Below are positions 10,242 through 25,014 of a DNA stretch of 64,000 nucleotides, in pieces. The stretch's first letter is position 1. Each line of letters starts with the position of its first letter. Where the stretch lies: NCBI GenBank assembly GCA_029204225.1, contig CM055102.1, positions 36,202,585-36,266,584 of the forward strand, written 5' to 3'. Source of the DNA: Diphasiastrum complanatum (Eukaryota > Streptophyta > Lycopodiopsida > Lycopodiales > Lycopodiaceae). The position numbers and the translations under genes are program-made. The notes under the pieces are model-generated. The model ran no database searches and was not told where the DNA came from. It worked only from the letters and a program-made list of their open reading frames with translations.

Positions 10242-11263
10242 CTAGAAGCCACAGGATGTTTTGTTTTGCCCGTTGTACATATAACAGCCTGATACGTCTG
10301 GATGGCACATCTTTATCAAATAGCAAACGCAACCTCGGGTGCCTCCCACATCACAAGAAACATGCATTCCATCCATGCATGCTATTCCAGGGACGCCACA
10401 TTCTGCAAAATGAAAGGAACATGTGCGTGTGACATATATAGAATCATTCACAAGATTTAACTTTCTTAGCATACAAATCTGTTGTAATGAGGTATAGGTA
10501 TGGCGCCGACTTGATATGCCATAAGCCTCACCCCAATTCTGCAAAAGTCGTCTGGGTAGTTTCGGCTGTATCAAAGATTGTTCCTGTAGACAGTCCATAG
10601 AGACGGCATTGATATATATATGTTATAAATGTCTGGTCACCATACATAATGGATCGTTCCACTCACAGCCTAGTTGTACAGAATCTCAAATATAAGACAG
10701 TTTGTGCTGTAATCATGCTTTAGATGCATTACTATGCAATCAACAAACGCATTAGAAATGTACGTTATGAATTTTGAAAGGTTCTCTTCAAGGCTTATAA
10801 TGAAAAATAACACGCGAGGAGCACAAAGAAAAGCTCTCTAGTAAATTTTGTTTAAACCAGAAAATACCTCTATAGCATTCGCAACGTTAATTGTGAATGC
10901 TGATGCAGCAGCCTTTCCTGCATCGACAATAACTAATTGAGAACATGGGACTGACTACACTCCAACAATCCAGGATTGGATTTTGATGACTGACCAGTTT
11001 TTTTGACGAAAATCTTATACAAAAGCTAGAAGTAGTAGAGCTTCCTTAATCTACAGCATTTCAAACCGTAGAGATGTAAGTTTCAGTGAACGACTGCAAT
11101 TGATTGAAGTAATTCTATGTTACAGGTACGCTGTACAAATAATTAGAAGCAGGGGGTAATCTGAGAAAATATGACATTATCATCTCTTAGGAGGATGAGA
11201 TGTACCATGTAAGACTAGCAAGATCAGAATAATATAGCCTGCCAGATACTTGAGAGACTCCAT
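10242..11263 (-). CDS. Candidate small secreted cysteine-rich protein, three exons
   Basis: Proposed exons (minus strand) are 11206-11263, 10858-10917 and 10242-10402, joined by GT-AG introns (donors G/GTACAT and G/GTTTAA; acceptors ATGCAG and TTTTGCAG). The model gives 92 residues in one frame, ending at TAG. Exon 1 encodes MESLKYLAGYIILILLVLH, a typical signal peptide core. Exon 2 encodes GKAAASAFTINVANAIEVFS. Exon 3 carries all eight cysteines at residues 41, 48, 56, 64, 66, 72, 79 and 90 (C-x6-C-x7-C-x7-C-x-C-x5-C-x6-C-x10-C), plus one N-K-T glycosylation sequon. The pattern suggests an apoplastic disulfide-rich peptide such as a defence or signalling protein. I do not recognise the family. 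The exon 2 donor was chosen for frame; a nearer GAG/GTATTT donor would give a stop soon after the joint. No transcript evidence is visible. Confidence 0.5.
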
Positions 11264-11683
11264 TTGGCTGGTGTAGAAGCAAAAATAAGCTTATGCAGCC
11301 ACGTACGAAAAGAGATTTCAACCAGCAAGCTTGAAAATGTCTTCTTGCAATCTAAAAATATATTCACCACTTGGCACAGGTTGTAGAAAGAATCAAAATC
11401 AGTTATCGGAATTCGTTGCTACTTGCAGACATTGACCAGCTTCTTGTCTTCAGACAGCCCGATCTTCAGAACTTGGGGCAATTTTATCTGATCTACTGCT
11501 TTGTTTTATGCCATCTATTGATCGTCACTTTCTTTGCAGCTTCACAACATTTGAACAAACAAAAAAATACTTTCGCAACCTGAACTCTCTTTCACTGCAT
11601 GTTCCTGCGCATTAAATAAGTGAACACAGATCACTGTAGTGGCCACTGACTTCTCTCTCGTGCCCAAGAAAAAGGTTATCCCA

Positions 11684-11823
11684 TTAGTTTTCAGACCATA
11701 GTTCATGCTGAAGACGAATTTCCATAAACAACGCCCTCGTGTTTGTTGTTCCAGCTTCATTGCCCACCTGGCATGCATGTTCAGTATACAGCATTCGCCT
11801 ACGTTTGACATTTTCTATATGTC
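11684..11823 (-). CDS. Possible terminal exon of an unidentified gene
   Basis: A strong acceptor (TTGTATTTTCTTTTGCAG) on the minus strand is followed by 46 codons, including the stop TAA, in phase 1. The peptide is basic then mixed: HIENVKRRRMLYTEHACQ, NEAGTTNTRALFMEIRLQ, HELWSEN. No upstream exon was found and no family is recognised. It lies 420 bp upstream of the small cysteine-rich gene on the same strand. A chance acceptor is possible. The interval 11264-11683 holds the putative promoter of the cysteine-rich gene; I see no clear TATA box placed for it. Confidence 0.22.
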
Positions 11824-12300
11824 CTGCAAAAGAAAATACAATCAAAAAATTATAATTAGACAAAGATCAACTACCATTACTGCAAACTTATTGATATGTT
11901 ATATCTTTCACAAAAAACGTACTGAATACAATTGTCTACCTCAAGAAAACCAAAACAAAACAAAACACAATACATGTGCTTCGAACATATGAGAACTTTT
12001 TTCCAAAAATATCATTCTTAAGACTTCGGTATGCAAAAAAGCGTGAAAGCTCTGATCTCCATGAACACCCTAAAACGGGAGAGGGGGCAGAGGATTTATT
12101 TAGGTCACATATCGAGGAAGAGACCCGTTGCTAGGGTGTTTGTGTTGTCTAATTCTTTGTGCTATATTTTTTTCTTTTATTATTTTCATTTGTTGACACT
12201 TTCTCTTATTTGTTCCAAGTGGCACTATAATAAGGAGGAGCAGTAGAAGCAAGAGTGTTTGAGCTTTCGCTTCGTTCCATTATGGGATCCGCGATGAGCC

Positions 12301-12910
12301 ATCGCAAATCGGAGATCTGAAATGCAGTGAGAGCTGACAGAGCCAGGTCTTCCTACGTGGAGAAAGAGGACTGGAAGTATGTGAAGAAAGAGTATCGAGG
12401 TAATCCAGATCGCTTCAAGTAGCAACGAGAGGCAGCCAGAGTCCGACTAGAGACCACGGGGGCTTCTCACTTGGGCAGTGGCGACGAGGTATATTTTGAG
12501 CCCACTTTGTAAGTCTACTCTAAACCCTTAAGTGGAATTTGACTATTGATTGTTTTTTTTTTTTTGGTCTTGGGGTTTTTCGTTTTACACCTTGTAATAA
12601 AATGCTCTCTTTAAATGATTAAAATTTGAAATGTTTTTGTAGCAATCCGCCGTGGGGCGGTCTCCCACACATGACAAGTTAATGTATGCGTGTTTCCACA
12701 GTACGCAGGCAATACTCGAGTTATTGGAGAGGTAGGACATGCAAATAAACTGGGATGCTGCTCCTCAGGTACCACATCAAATCCATTTTATGTTCTTTAA
12801 ACTTGCTATTCTCTCCCATTCCATACGATTTTTTGGAAGACTAATTCATGCAGGAACAACAAGTCTCACATGATGAAGATGATGAGGAGGAATTAAATAG
12901 ATCTAGCTAG
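12301..12910 (+). pseudogene. Relic resembling a Ptta/En/Spm plant transposase, with introns
   Basis: Three exon-like blocks are seen. The first (to 12508, donor GTAAGT) encodes SSYVEKEDWKYVKKEYRGN, then FK-stop-QREAARVRLETTG and SHLGSGDEV. The second (12643-12768, acceptor TTTGTAG, donor GTACCA) encodes AVGRSPTHDKLMYACF and ILELLER-stop-DMQINWDAAPQ. The third (12854-12910, acceptor ATGCAG) encodes EQQVSHDEDDEEELNRSS and a stop. The RQREAAR...TGASHLGSG and GRSPT blocks recall the conserved end of plant transposases of the Ptta/En/Spm group, from memory of the family. Two in-frame stops and an imperfect phase at the first joint indicate a pseudogene. Confidence 0.35.
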
Positions 12911-13570
12911 TGTTTTAGTTATATAGCTAGACTTTCCATGTTTACAGATACTTATGTACATGTGTTTACATCTATCATTTTTATTCATACATTTGCCAAC
13001 CATCTTTCGATGTAGCTAATTTTTATATAAACTTGAACCTTGACTAGTTACGTAATTGAACTGTATTTGGCCCTAAACCATGTAAAAATGTTTAATTTAT
13101 TTGTTTTAAAGTGTGATTATATTGTGGTTATTTGTGATTATTATGGTGTAATGTAATTTATTCATCTATGATTGAATGTAAAGAGTCACTTATTTTGTTC
13201 GACCCTAAACCCTAAACTCATTTATTTGAATTTATTTCTTGCACTCATTAACTCTGAAGGGTTGTATTTTTTAAAAATATCTTTTATTGCCCACAACAAT
13301 TATCCCAATCGTATCCTCAATGTCTCAGACACATCTCCAAGTCACGGTTCTGGCCGTAGCCATGGGTCGTCCCGGCAATGATGAGGTCCTTAGTTATATG
13401 GACGGGATGTCTCCCTCGCGTGCAGGCAAGATCATGGAGAGACTACGAGCTCGTTGGGATGCACGGATTTCCAGTAGGTTGTCCATATCATCTCGTTATG
13501 AGGAGATCTAGTCCCCACAACCCTTTGACCGAGGTGTTCCCCCCCTTAATACAAGTGTGCTGCCGATGGT
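12911..13570 (+). other. Non-coding interval, nothing firm
   Basis: AT-rich to 13300, then a more GC-balanced stretch with a 74-codon frame (13287-13511: VLSYMDGMSPSRAGKIMERL). The frame shows no recognised domain and may be a leftover exon of the transposase-like relic upstream. It is not called a gene. Confidence 0.3.
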
Positions 13571-13658
13571 GAGCGCGTGCACGTGCGCAGGTGTATTGTG
13601 TGTTGTGTGTGTGTGTGCGCGCGTGCGCACGTGGGTGTGTGTGTGTGCGTGTGGGTAA
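13571..13658 (+). repeat. Alternating purine-pyrimidine (GT/GC)n tract
   Basis: About 85 bp is dominated by GTGTGT, GCGCGC and CACG steps. Long alternating purine-pyrimidine runs can adopt Z-DNA; that property is known for such sequences and not shown here. Cysteine- and valine-rich or histidine- and threonine-rich ORFs across it are artefacts. Confidence 0.8.
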
Positions 13659-14328
13659 GCTTGTCGATGACGGACGATTGAAGTTCAAAGGTGACAAAGA
13701 ATGTGTTAGTACGAAATGTGTGTTTGTATGCGATGCAACTCGTTACGGCCCTAATGGGGGTTTGTACCATTAGGGGCTATCTTGGTTGTAGGGGCCAGCC
13801 TAATCTGGATAGTAGTCGAGTAGGACCATTACTAGAGAGATAGTTAACTAACAATTTAGCGTAAACCTCTTTTGTAATGACAATTAATCTATCTTGTAAT
13901 CTCACATGTCATACTCGCATGCGGTATAGGCATGTGTGTTACATCCTAGTATGGGATAGGATGTACATGCACTGGACTTATGCATGGGTCTTGACTATTA
14001 TGGGTTACGAGTACCTACATGCAGTGGACATGCATGGGGGATTGGCATGATCAATTAGAGTGCTTCCATGTGGATTCAGTGCATAGGCAGGTGGGGTTGG
14101 CTATATCTCTACATATACCTTCACCAGTGTCTATGAGGATCATTGTAGAGTCTGAGGCCGATATGCCGTCAGTCTGTGAAGCGCTCTTCTGGCTTGCCTT
14201 TCTCCTGGATTGCTCGGGGCCTAGATCGGATGGTCTAGGTTTGGTTGGGACGATTTCTTCTACTGCAATCCTCCCTTTGGTGTTCTAGGAAGCTCTATCT
14301 CGGTTGGGAGTCCTGGGGGATGTTATAT

Positions 14329-14340
14329 TGGTATTAGAGC
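14329..14340 (+). other. Primer-binding-site-like sequence of an eroded LTR element
   Basis: TGGTATTAGAGC differs at one position from the standard initiator-Met primer site. The sequence upstream (about 13785-14327) could be a degraded LTR, starting near TGTAGGGGCC, but no second LTR or coding region was found. The 89-codon frame at 14019-14288 lies in that putative LTR and is not called. Confidence 0.35.
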
Positions 14341-18045
<3,705 letters not shown>

Positions 18046-18312
18046 TTACAGTTAGCACGTGCAAATGTTCTAAGTGCCCAGGATTGGGTAAGACATTTTG
18101 CTAATCTGAAAAAATCACCTTGGGAGTTTCAAGTCGGGGGTTGGGTGTAGCTTAGAAGTCCGAAGGATTCTAAGGTAATGCACATTGGTTGGCATTACAA
18201 TTTGTCTGCTCGGTATAGTGGACCATAGGAAATCTTGAAAAAGATTGGATCTTTAGCTTACCAGTATGTGTTACTAGAGGGAATCAAGACTCATCAATTA
18301 CTTTGGTTCTGG
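18046..18312 (+). pseudogene. Gypsy integrase C-terminal fragment
   Basis: The frame starting LARANVLSAQDWVRHFANLK continues with SPWEFQVGGWV, stop, LRSPKDSKV, NLSARYSGP, stop, EILKKIGSLAYQYVLLEGIK. This matches the end of Gypsy integrase, where 'SPREFQVGDWVLL', 'LSPRYYGPYEI' and 'IGSVAYRLELP' are conserved. Two in-frame stops are present. It ends just before the DUF7869-like gene. Confidence 0.7.
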
Positions 18313-18346
18313 TAAAGTCTAGATCACCTACAAAGAATGTAAAGAC

Positions 18347-20171
18347 TTGCGACTAGGTGTGTGGAGAAAACGAGGAGCTGACAAACATAATCAGTTATTG
18401 CAGATGTTCAAATGTTTTTTTCATAGACGAGAAATGTCAAACACAATTATTGATATTTTGGAGGAACCTAAATTGTGTTTCAAACCTACGTTGGATGGTA
18501 AAGTTGTATGCATAAAAACATACCAAAATCTATTGGGAATCTCCCATGGAATGTTTTGGCAAGTAATTGCTAAGGCACATTATTCCATTGTGTACAAGTT
18601 TCATGGAAACACCGGCACATTCAAGCAACGTGGACATTGATGTTTCAAGATCCATGCTCTACAAGATGTGGAAACAAAAGTTTGGACATGTCAAGACTCC
18701 AACAAGACAAAGAATGTCCAAATGCAAAACATGTGACGACCTTAAAAATGCAATAGAGACAAATCTTGACATTACGATGCATGATCACTATATTGCATTG
18801 AGAGGTCGTCATCTACATCATGTTTTTTATTCCTAAACATTGTATGCATATTGGAAAGAAGAGTCAAGATCCCATCCTGAGCAGTCCTTGTGTCTTATCA
18901 TTGATAGAATGGATCAAAATACAAGAACATTATCTTGTTTCAATAAGACTCCTCCCAGATTAGAGAGCAATCGATTTTTGAAAACACATGTTTGTGGGGT
19001 ATTGGTTCATGGATTCAAATTGCTCTGTGATGTTTGGATTGATACCTTGCATGCTCATGATAGCAATCAAGTTGCCACATCAATAATGCGAGCAATAAGA
19101 AAGGTACAAGCATCACGTAGTAACTTACCTCCGATCTTACGTATTCAAGCTAACAATTGTTGGAGGGTAAATAAGAACAAATTTATTTTTGGTCTTTGTT
19201 GTATGTTAGTGGAACATAACATCTTCCAAAAGGTAGAAATGAGATTTCTTTCGGTTGACCACACACATGAAGACATAGATTAGGTTTTTAATGTCATATC
19301 TCGGGCTTTGAAGTCCAAATCAATTCATATAATGCCAGATATGCTAGCACTAACTGGTGAAAAGATAGGTGGCGGTCGTATCGAAAGCATTGAAGTAGAA
19401 ATATTGGAACAAATGGTAGGCTGGAAACAATTTATAAATCCTTGTATTGCTCAAGGAAATGACGGCTTAGAAGGACACACCAATCCTCACTATTTTTGTT
19501 TTCAAATGATGAATGCCAAGCCAACCATGCAATGGAAATACTATTCTAATGATGGAGACAATGCATGGAGTGAACCTTTCAAACTGTTGCAGTGTGTAGT
19601 CATCTTTCTAGCATCCACGAAGGATTTGGATCCAGATGAAATGAAAGGAATAATGTCCTATATTGATTATTTGTGGTTCACGAGCCAGAAGTTTCTAGAA
19701 TACAAGGATCGCAATGAGGCATGTGTAATTGAAACCACAATACTTGTTGAATATCTTTCCAAACAAAAGATGTTGTCAGGATCAATGTATAGCCAAGAGG
19801 CTCTTTGGCCACAATCCTTGCCAACTAGTTTTGATTCGTCTGTATCAACTTCAATCAATGAGGTCGAAATGGATGTAGAGTTATTACCCTGGAGGTTTTG
19901 TGGGCAAAAAGCTGATGCACCTCTGGTTGAATTCATCCCACATAGAGAAGTTGTGTTGGACAAGTTCGTTGCAATGCGGCCTCCAAATGAAGATGTTGTG
20001 GAGGGTTCCATAACTATTTGGATGGCAAAAGTTGTCAAAGTGAAGGAAAACTCAAAAGGCTTGGCCACAAAGTTTAAAGCATTATGGTACAAACCAAATT
20101 CTAATCAATGGCATAGAAACCAGAGACAAGTTGACAACTCGAAGCTGTTCAAAAATTGCTTAGAGAAATAA
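18347..20171 (+). pseudogene. DUF7869-type protein gene, broken
   Basis: Frame 18347-18640 encodes an N-terminal part (KTYQNLLGISHGMFWQVI, VYKFHGNTGTFKQ). A frameshift near 18625 leads into a second frame running to 20171, broken by TAA at 18834 and TAG at 19281. This carries a C-x2-C element (MSKCKTCDDLK), LCLIIDRMDQN, VCGVLVHGFK, IQANNCWRVNKNKFIFGLC and VDHTHEDID. The last motif, normally (S/G)HTHEDIDQ.FS, is the hallmark I associate with DUF7869 proteins, which are abundant in several plant and animal genomes and may be transposon-related. The expected Q after EDID is the TAG codon, and the usual D of 'QxDNCWxENKN' is N. Function of the family is unknown to me; loss of function here is clear. 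Confidence 0.6.
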
Positions 20172-22688
20172 TGGATTCCGAACAACGACAGACCACAATA
20201 TATGGATATAGATACTGTTGTTCATGCATGGAAATCAAAGGTAAAAAAAACAAACAAAGCACACGGCTATACTGTGAAAAAATCAATATCCATTCTGGAA
20301 ATATCAATGGCACACATCAAAGAATACTTGTTCAAATTATCCGATGAATGTGCAGCTGATATTGATGAGTAGAGTTCATGATTGGAGTTGTAGAGTCCTG
20401 GTTACAATCTTTGTGGCCATAAGTATAGGACTTGTAATGTATTAGTGAGTGCTGGCAGATTCCGAATCTGCAACAAGTCCAAATTTGGCTTCAAAAGAAG
20501 TGTTTAAAATATAATTCCTTTCGTAGATTCAGTTGTAAATCTAGCTTGGCAATTTTGTAGAAAGCCGACTTTTTGTATGCTAGGGTGTGGCCATGTCACC
20601 CTATTATAAGTAAATCCTATTCCATGGCATGTGTATTGTAAGACCATAAGGAATCATGATGTAGAAAGTTCAACGACTTTTAGAAATTCAAAAGGTTGGA
20701 AATAGTTTCTAATTCTCAACCTTTAGAATATTGGAATAGTTTACTAGTCTAAAAGGTTAAACTTCTACATTGTCTAGAATTGCACCAAAGTTGTGCATCA
20801 GACAATGTCTCAGTTAATTTTGGACTTTTTAATTTATTTAGGACTATTTTCTACATATGGTACAAGAGCCAAATAAGAAAAACAATAAAAAAATTACTAA
20901 TTGTTGAAGTGGGATTTTCTCGAGTTCGAATCTCATTTCAATACAACTATAAGCCAAACAAGACAAATTTGATCAATGAGTCACACTTTAGTTTCAAAAA
21001 TTTATTGATGCTTTTCTCCAATAGCTATGAGCACCTAATATAATTGTAAATCCAAAATAAATGTGGTTCTAGAGTATCATATACATTGAACTTATAATTG
21101 AAATAAATTTAGCATTTCAATTGTTAGATCAAGGGGGTTACGTTGGATGTTTTTGGGAAATCAGATATGATCATGTCTAAAATTAGTGTCGATCCGAATA
21201 ACATAGACAACTTTTAAACATAAACATTGATGTTTAAAAGAAACATAAACATAATTTGATATTGAAAAGAAACATAAACATCACTGAATCATGTTCTACT
21301 TTCAAGCTGTATTATAAGAACTCTCATGAATAGAAATTTAATCACAATGTGTCATTTGCCACATTCATATTTATAATTAATCATGGTCTTGGGCCAAGCC
21401 CTAGATTAGTCAAGAGACTATCGCAAAAGAAATTTGGTTCTTGCATAACTAAACTAAAAACAATAATTTATAGTAGGAGTTTAGTTATCCTAAAGCCTTA
21501 GCTTTATGGATTTTAGGTTATTATGCCATGCAAATGGAGCCTTGTTATCTAGCATAAACAACTTCCAAATGATGATGATGTAGGCATATGCATGAGGAGA
21601 TTATGTAACCTCCTTGCACTCACATCATCCCTAGAATGTTTTGTTTTAACCTTCCTATAGCCAAGAATAATAAAAATAACATCAATTGGTTGGTTTTGCT
21701 AGTATCCTTGGGGGCTTGGTAGAGTCATGGGTAGATAGATGGGAGCTTAGTCTTACAATGAGCTCTCATAGGTTCCACATTAATTCATGTGTGCTAGTCA
21801 ATATGCTACATGACTTCATATTCTAGTTTGAGTTTAGAGACCATCATCATCCACTACGACACAATGATGTCATCATTGTGAGCTTTTCATGCAAATTAAT
21901 TTGATTGGTTGTAGTTTTTGAACTAAGAGCCATCATGGATGAAAACTTGAAAATATGGATCCCTCGTGGCAAATTCTATCCTCTAACAACATTTTTTGAC
22001 CCCCCACAATTTTTGAGTAAGATTTTTGAGACACACATTATGCTTGATAATGTATGTTTTTTTTATCACATTGTAGCAAATGATGGCTCATTTTTTGGTC
22101 TTGCCTTAATTGTAGCTTGACAAGAGGCCTTGTTTTTATATGCCCCAAAATTGCCTCAAAACACACATTATCTAGTCCACACTCTCCAGTTTTAATCTAA
22201 ATAACTCACACCTCCATTCCTCTGAGTCATTCATTAAGGTGGAGAATTCTACTCCAATGCACCACACAAATGACCACACTCAATAGAAACAAAAGAACAA
22301 TTTGCCTTATATACAGTATGTAGTCAATAATATCCACTTTCAATCTAAACATCCATTCATGCAACTACTCACATTATGATATACTTTTAAATAGCATTAT
22401 GTAGTCCACAATCTCCGATGCAAATTTTAATAACTCGCATATCCATTTGGACAACTACTTACATTATGGTAGACGTGCAATAAGTGGTTATATTGTCCTC
22501 CAATACGTAGTATTATGTTGTTAATAGCTGCCAGTTTCGGTTAATGATTTTGTTCAAGCCAAATGTAGACATCCTTTTCAAGCATATGAAAATTTTCTGT
22601 GTTGATATATTTGTTGCGGGTTATGAATATCAACAAAATATATAATACCTCGTATGGTTGTTGGCAGTTATCTATGAACTAGGGAGAG
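20172..22688. other. Gene-free AT-rich interval
   Basis: No gene recognised in about 2.5 kb. Near 21215-21280 a short phrase (AAACATAAACAT) recurs several times. A box-B-like GAGTTCGAATCTCA at 20930 lacks a matching box A. Confidence 0.45.
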
Positions 22689-22733
22689 GGCGTGAGCAGG
22701 CCCGCTACCGTGTGTAGCAGGACTGCTCACGCC
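22689..22733 (+). repeat. 20-bp stem, 5-nt loop DNA hairpin
   Basis: GGCGTGAGCAGGCCCGCTAC (22689-22708) and GTAGCAGGACTGCTCACGCC (22714-22733) are reverse complements except at two positions, around the loop CGTGT. It is much more GC-rich than its surroundings. It is followed at once by a second, wider inverted repeat (22746-22861). Confidence 0.85.
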
Positions 22734-22745
22734 AACTAACGGGCG

Positions 22746-22861
22746 TAATTTGCGTTTTGGCCCTTCAATTGACAGGCAGTTACACTATGGCTCTAACCAT
22801 TTGTGCTCAGAGCCAATGAAAATGTGCCACCATACAAAATGCGCCACCAAACGCAAATTAA
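22746..22861 (+). repeat. Inverted repeat flanking about 85 bp
   Basis: TAATTTGCGTTTTGG at 22746 pairs with CCAAACGCAAATTA near 22848-22861, with one unpaired T. With the neighbouring hairpin this may be a small inverted-repeat element, but no target duplication was identified. Confidence 0.55.
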
Positions 22862-23075
22862 GTGTTGTAAGGCCCCAATTGTGAATTAAGTATCTTTGTG
22901 TTCTAAGGCCCAAGTTGTAAGTATCAACTCAGGTATTAACCACCCCGATATCTGAAGTTATCAATAATGACCACCCCTTTAAAAAAATATATACTAGGCA
23001 GATCCATATCCAGGTATTGATACCCACAGGTCACGAAAGGACTCATGACACAGACACCCCAACACCAGTGTAAAC

Positions 23076-23384
23076 CTATGTAGATTATATCAATCTCGAA
23101 ATTTATTTATCAAAATCGGGATCCGAAAACAAGCGAAGCAGCTAATTATGAAGCTTGAATACGGAAGATCTACAAGTTGGGCTCAGGGTTGGATTACAGC
23201 TCATGTAATTCCCTTTCAGAAAGGTTCCACGGAACATTGGACTTCTGCCCAGCTGCAAAACTATACTGTTAAAGAGCTTGGCAGTACTTATCTCAATTTA
23301 AAAGTCATTACCGAAGGTATTTACTCATTAACTGTTGCTGTAGCTCTATATGCAGATACTGATAAACTATCTTTCACTGTGTAG
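23076..23384 (+). CDS. Unidentified ORF upstream of the ARF locus
   Basis: A frame of about 100 codons is open from near 23076 (first Met at 23148) to the TAG at 23382-23384. The product ends ITEGIYSLTVAVALYADTDK-LSFTV, with an alternating hydrophobic pattern that would suit beta strands. I do not recognise a family. It lies about 430 bp past the 3' end of the ARF gene, on the opposite strand. It could be a last exon or an accidental frame. Confidence 0.25.
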   Translation, partial: LCRLYQSRNLFIKIGIRKQAKQLIMKLEYGRSTSWAQGWITAHVIPFQKGSTEHWTSAQLQNYTVKELGSTYLNLKVITEGIYSLTVAVALYADTDKLSFTV

Positions 23385-23816
23385 TGTTACAGAAGGAATT
23401 CGAATAGTTTCAGCAATGGAGGAAATTCAAAGATCTGCTATCTAAAGCTAATAGAGTGAATCAGCTGCAATGAAAGTACATCTGCAATGAGATATTCTAA
23501 TTTCTCACCTTCTGCGATGTTTAGTATAACTTCGAAGATGCAATTCATATGCATATCACCGTAGCTGTAGTTGGAGCATCTAGTTTCATATGCATATCGG
23601 ACTAGTTGTGGATGTGGCAATCTGACATCTTTCATGGAGACGTAAGAAAGCCTCGGAACTGGATTTGAGTTACTTCAGCGATGAGATAGCATAGTAAAGA
23701 GTCTGAATCGGTTTGCAAGCATACAGCGTGAATTCCATCAAATTGATCAAGGAACATGTGAAGACTCAGGTATTTCGGCTCTGATCTCAAGGTCTGAAAT
23801 ACTTCTGTATCACAGC

Positions 23817-24639
<823 letters not shown>

Positions 24640-24886
24640 TTGGAATTTTGACTGGGAGGATCCCAAGTGCGATCTCTTCTTTGGAAAGAAAGCTCATATG
24701 AAAAACAGACGATCACTTTGTAATATGCTGAACATCAATCAACCACAGAGCAGATGCACGTGAGGACAGTCTACAGATAGGCAGAATGCTACTTTTAACA
24801 GCTCGATCACATGTTTCTCAAAAGGAAAAGGAAGAGTAAAGCTGCAAATAACTCAACTGGGCTTTTGTGACTCTGGACAATATAGC

Positions 24887-24920
24887 AGAGAGAGAGAGAG
24901 AGAATATGATACATGCATGG

Positions 24921-24993
<73 letters not shown>
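24887..24993 (+). repeat. Two (GA)n runs separated by a 20-bp phrase that recurs
   Basis: GA runs at 24887-24903 and 24924-24993 are each followed by AATATGATACATGCATGGGACG. The second run with its tail looks like a duplication of the first, expanded. It lies about 250 bp upstream of the ARF start. Leu-Ser ORFs across it are artefacts. Confidence 0.9.
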
Positions 24994-24999
<6 letters not shown>

Positions 25000-25014
25000 T
25001 ACATGCATGGGACG

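Noticed and set aside
13488-13773. Histidine/threonine- and cysteine/valine-rich ORFs
   Set aside because: They arise from the alternating GT/GC tract and are not genes.
13785-14340. Complete LTR retrotransposon
   Set aside because: A primer-site-like sequence is present but neither paired LTRs nor coding sequence could be found, so only the site is listed.
20930-20944. Box-B-like GAGTTCGAATCTCA as a possible SINE or tRNA
   Set aside because: No box A at a proper distance and no tRNA fold could be made.
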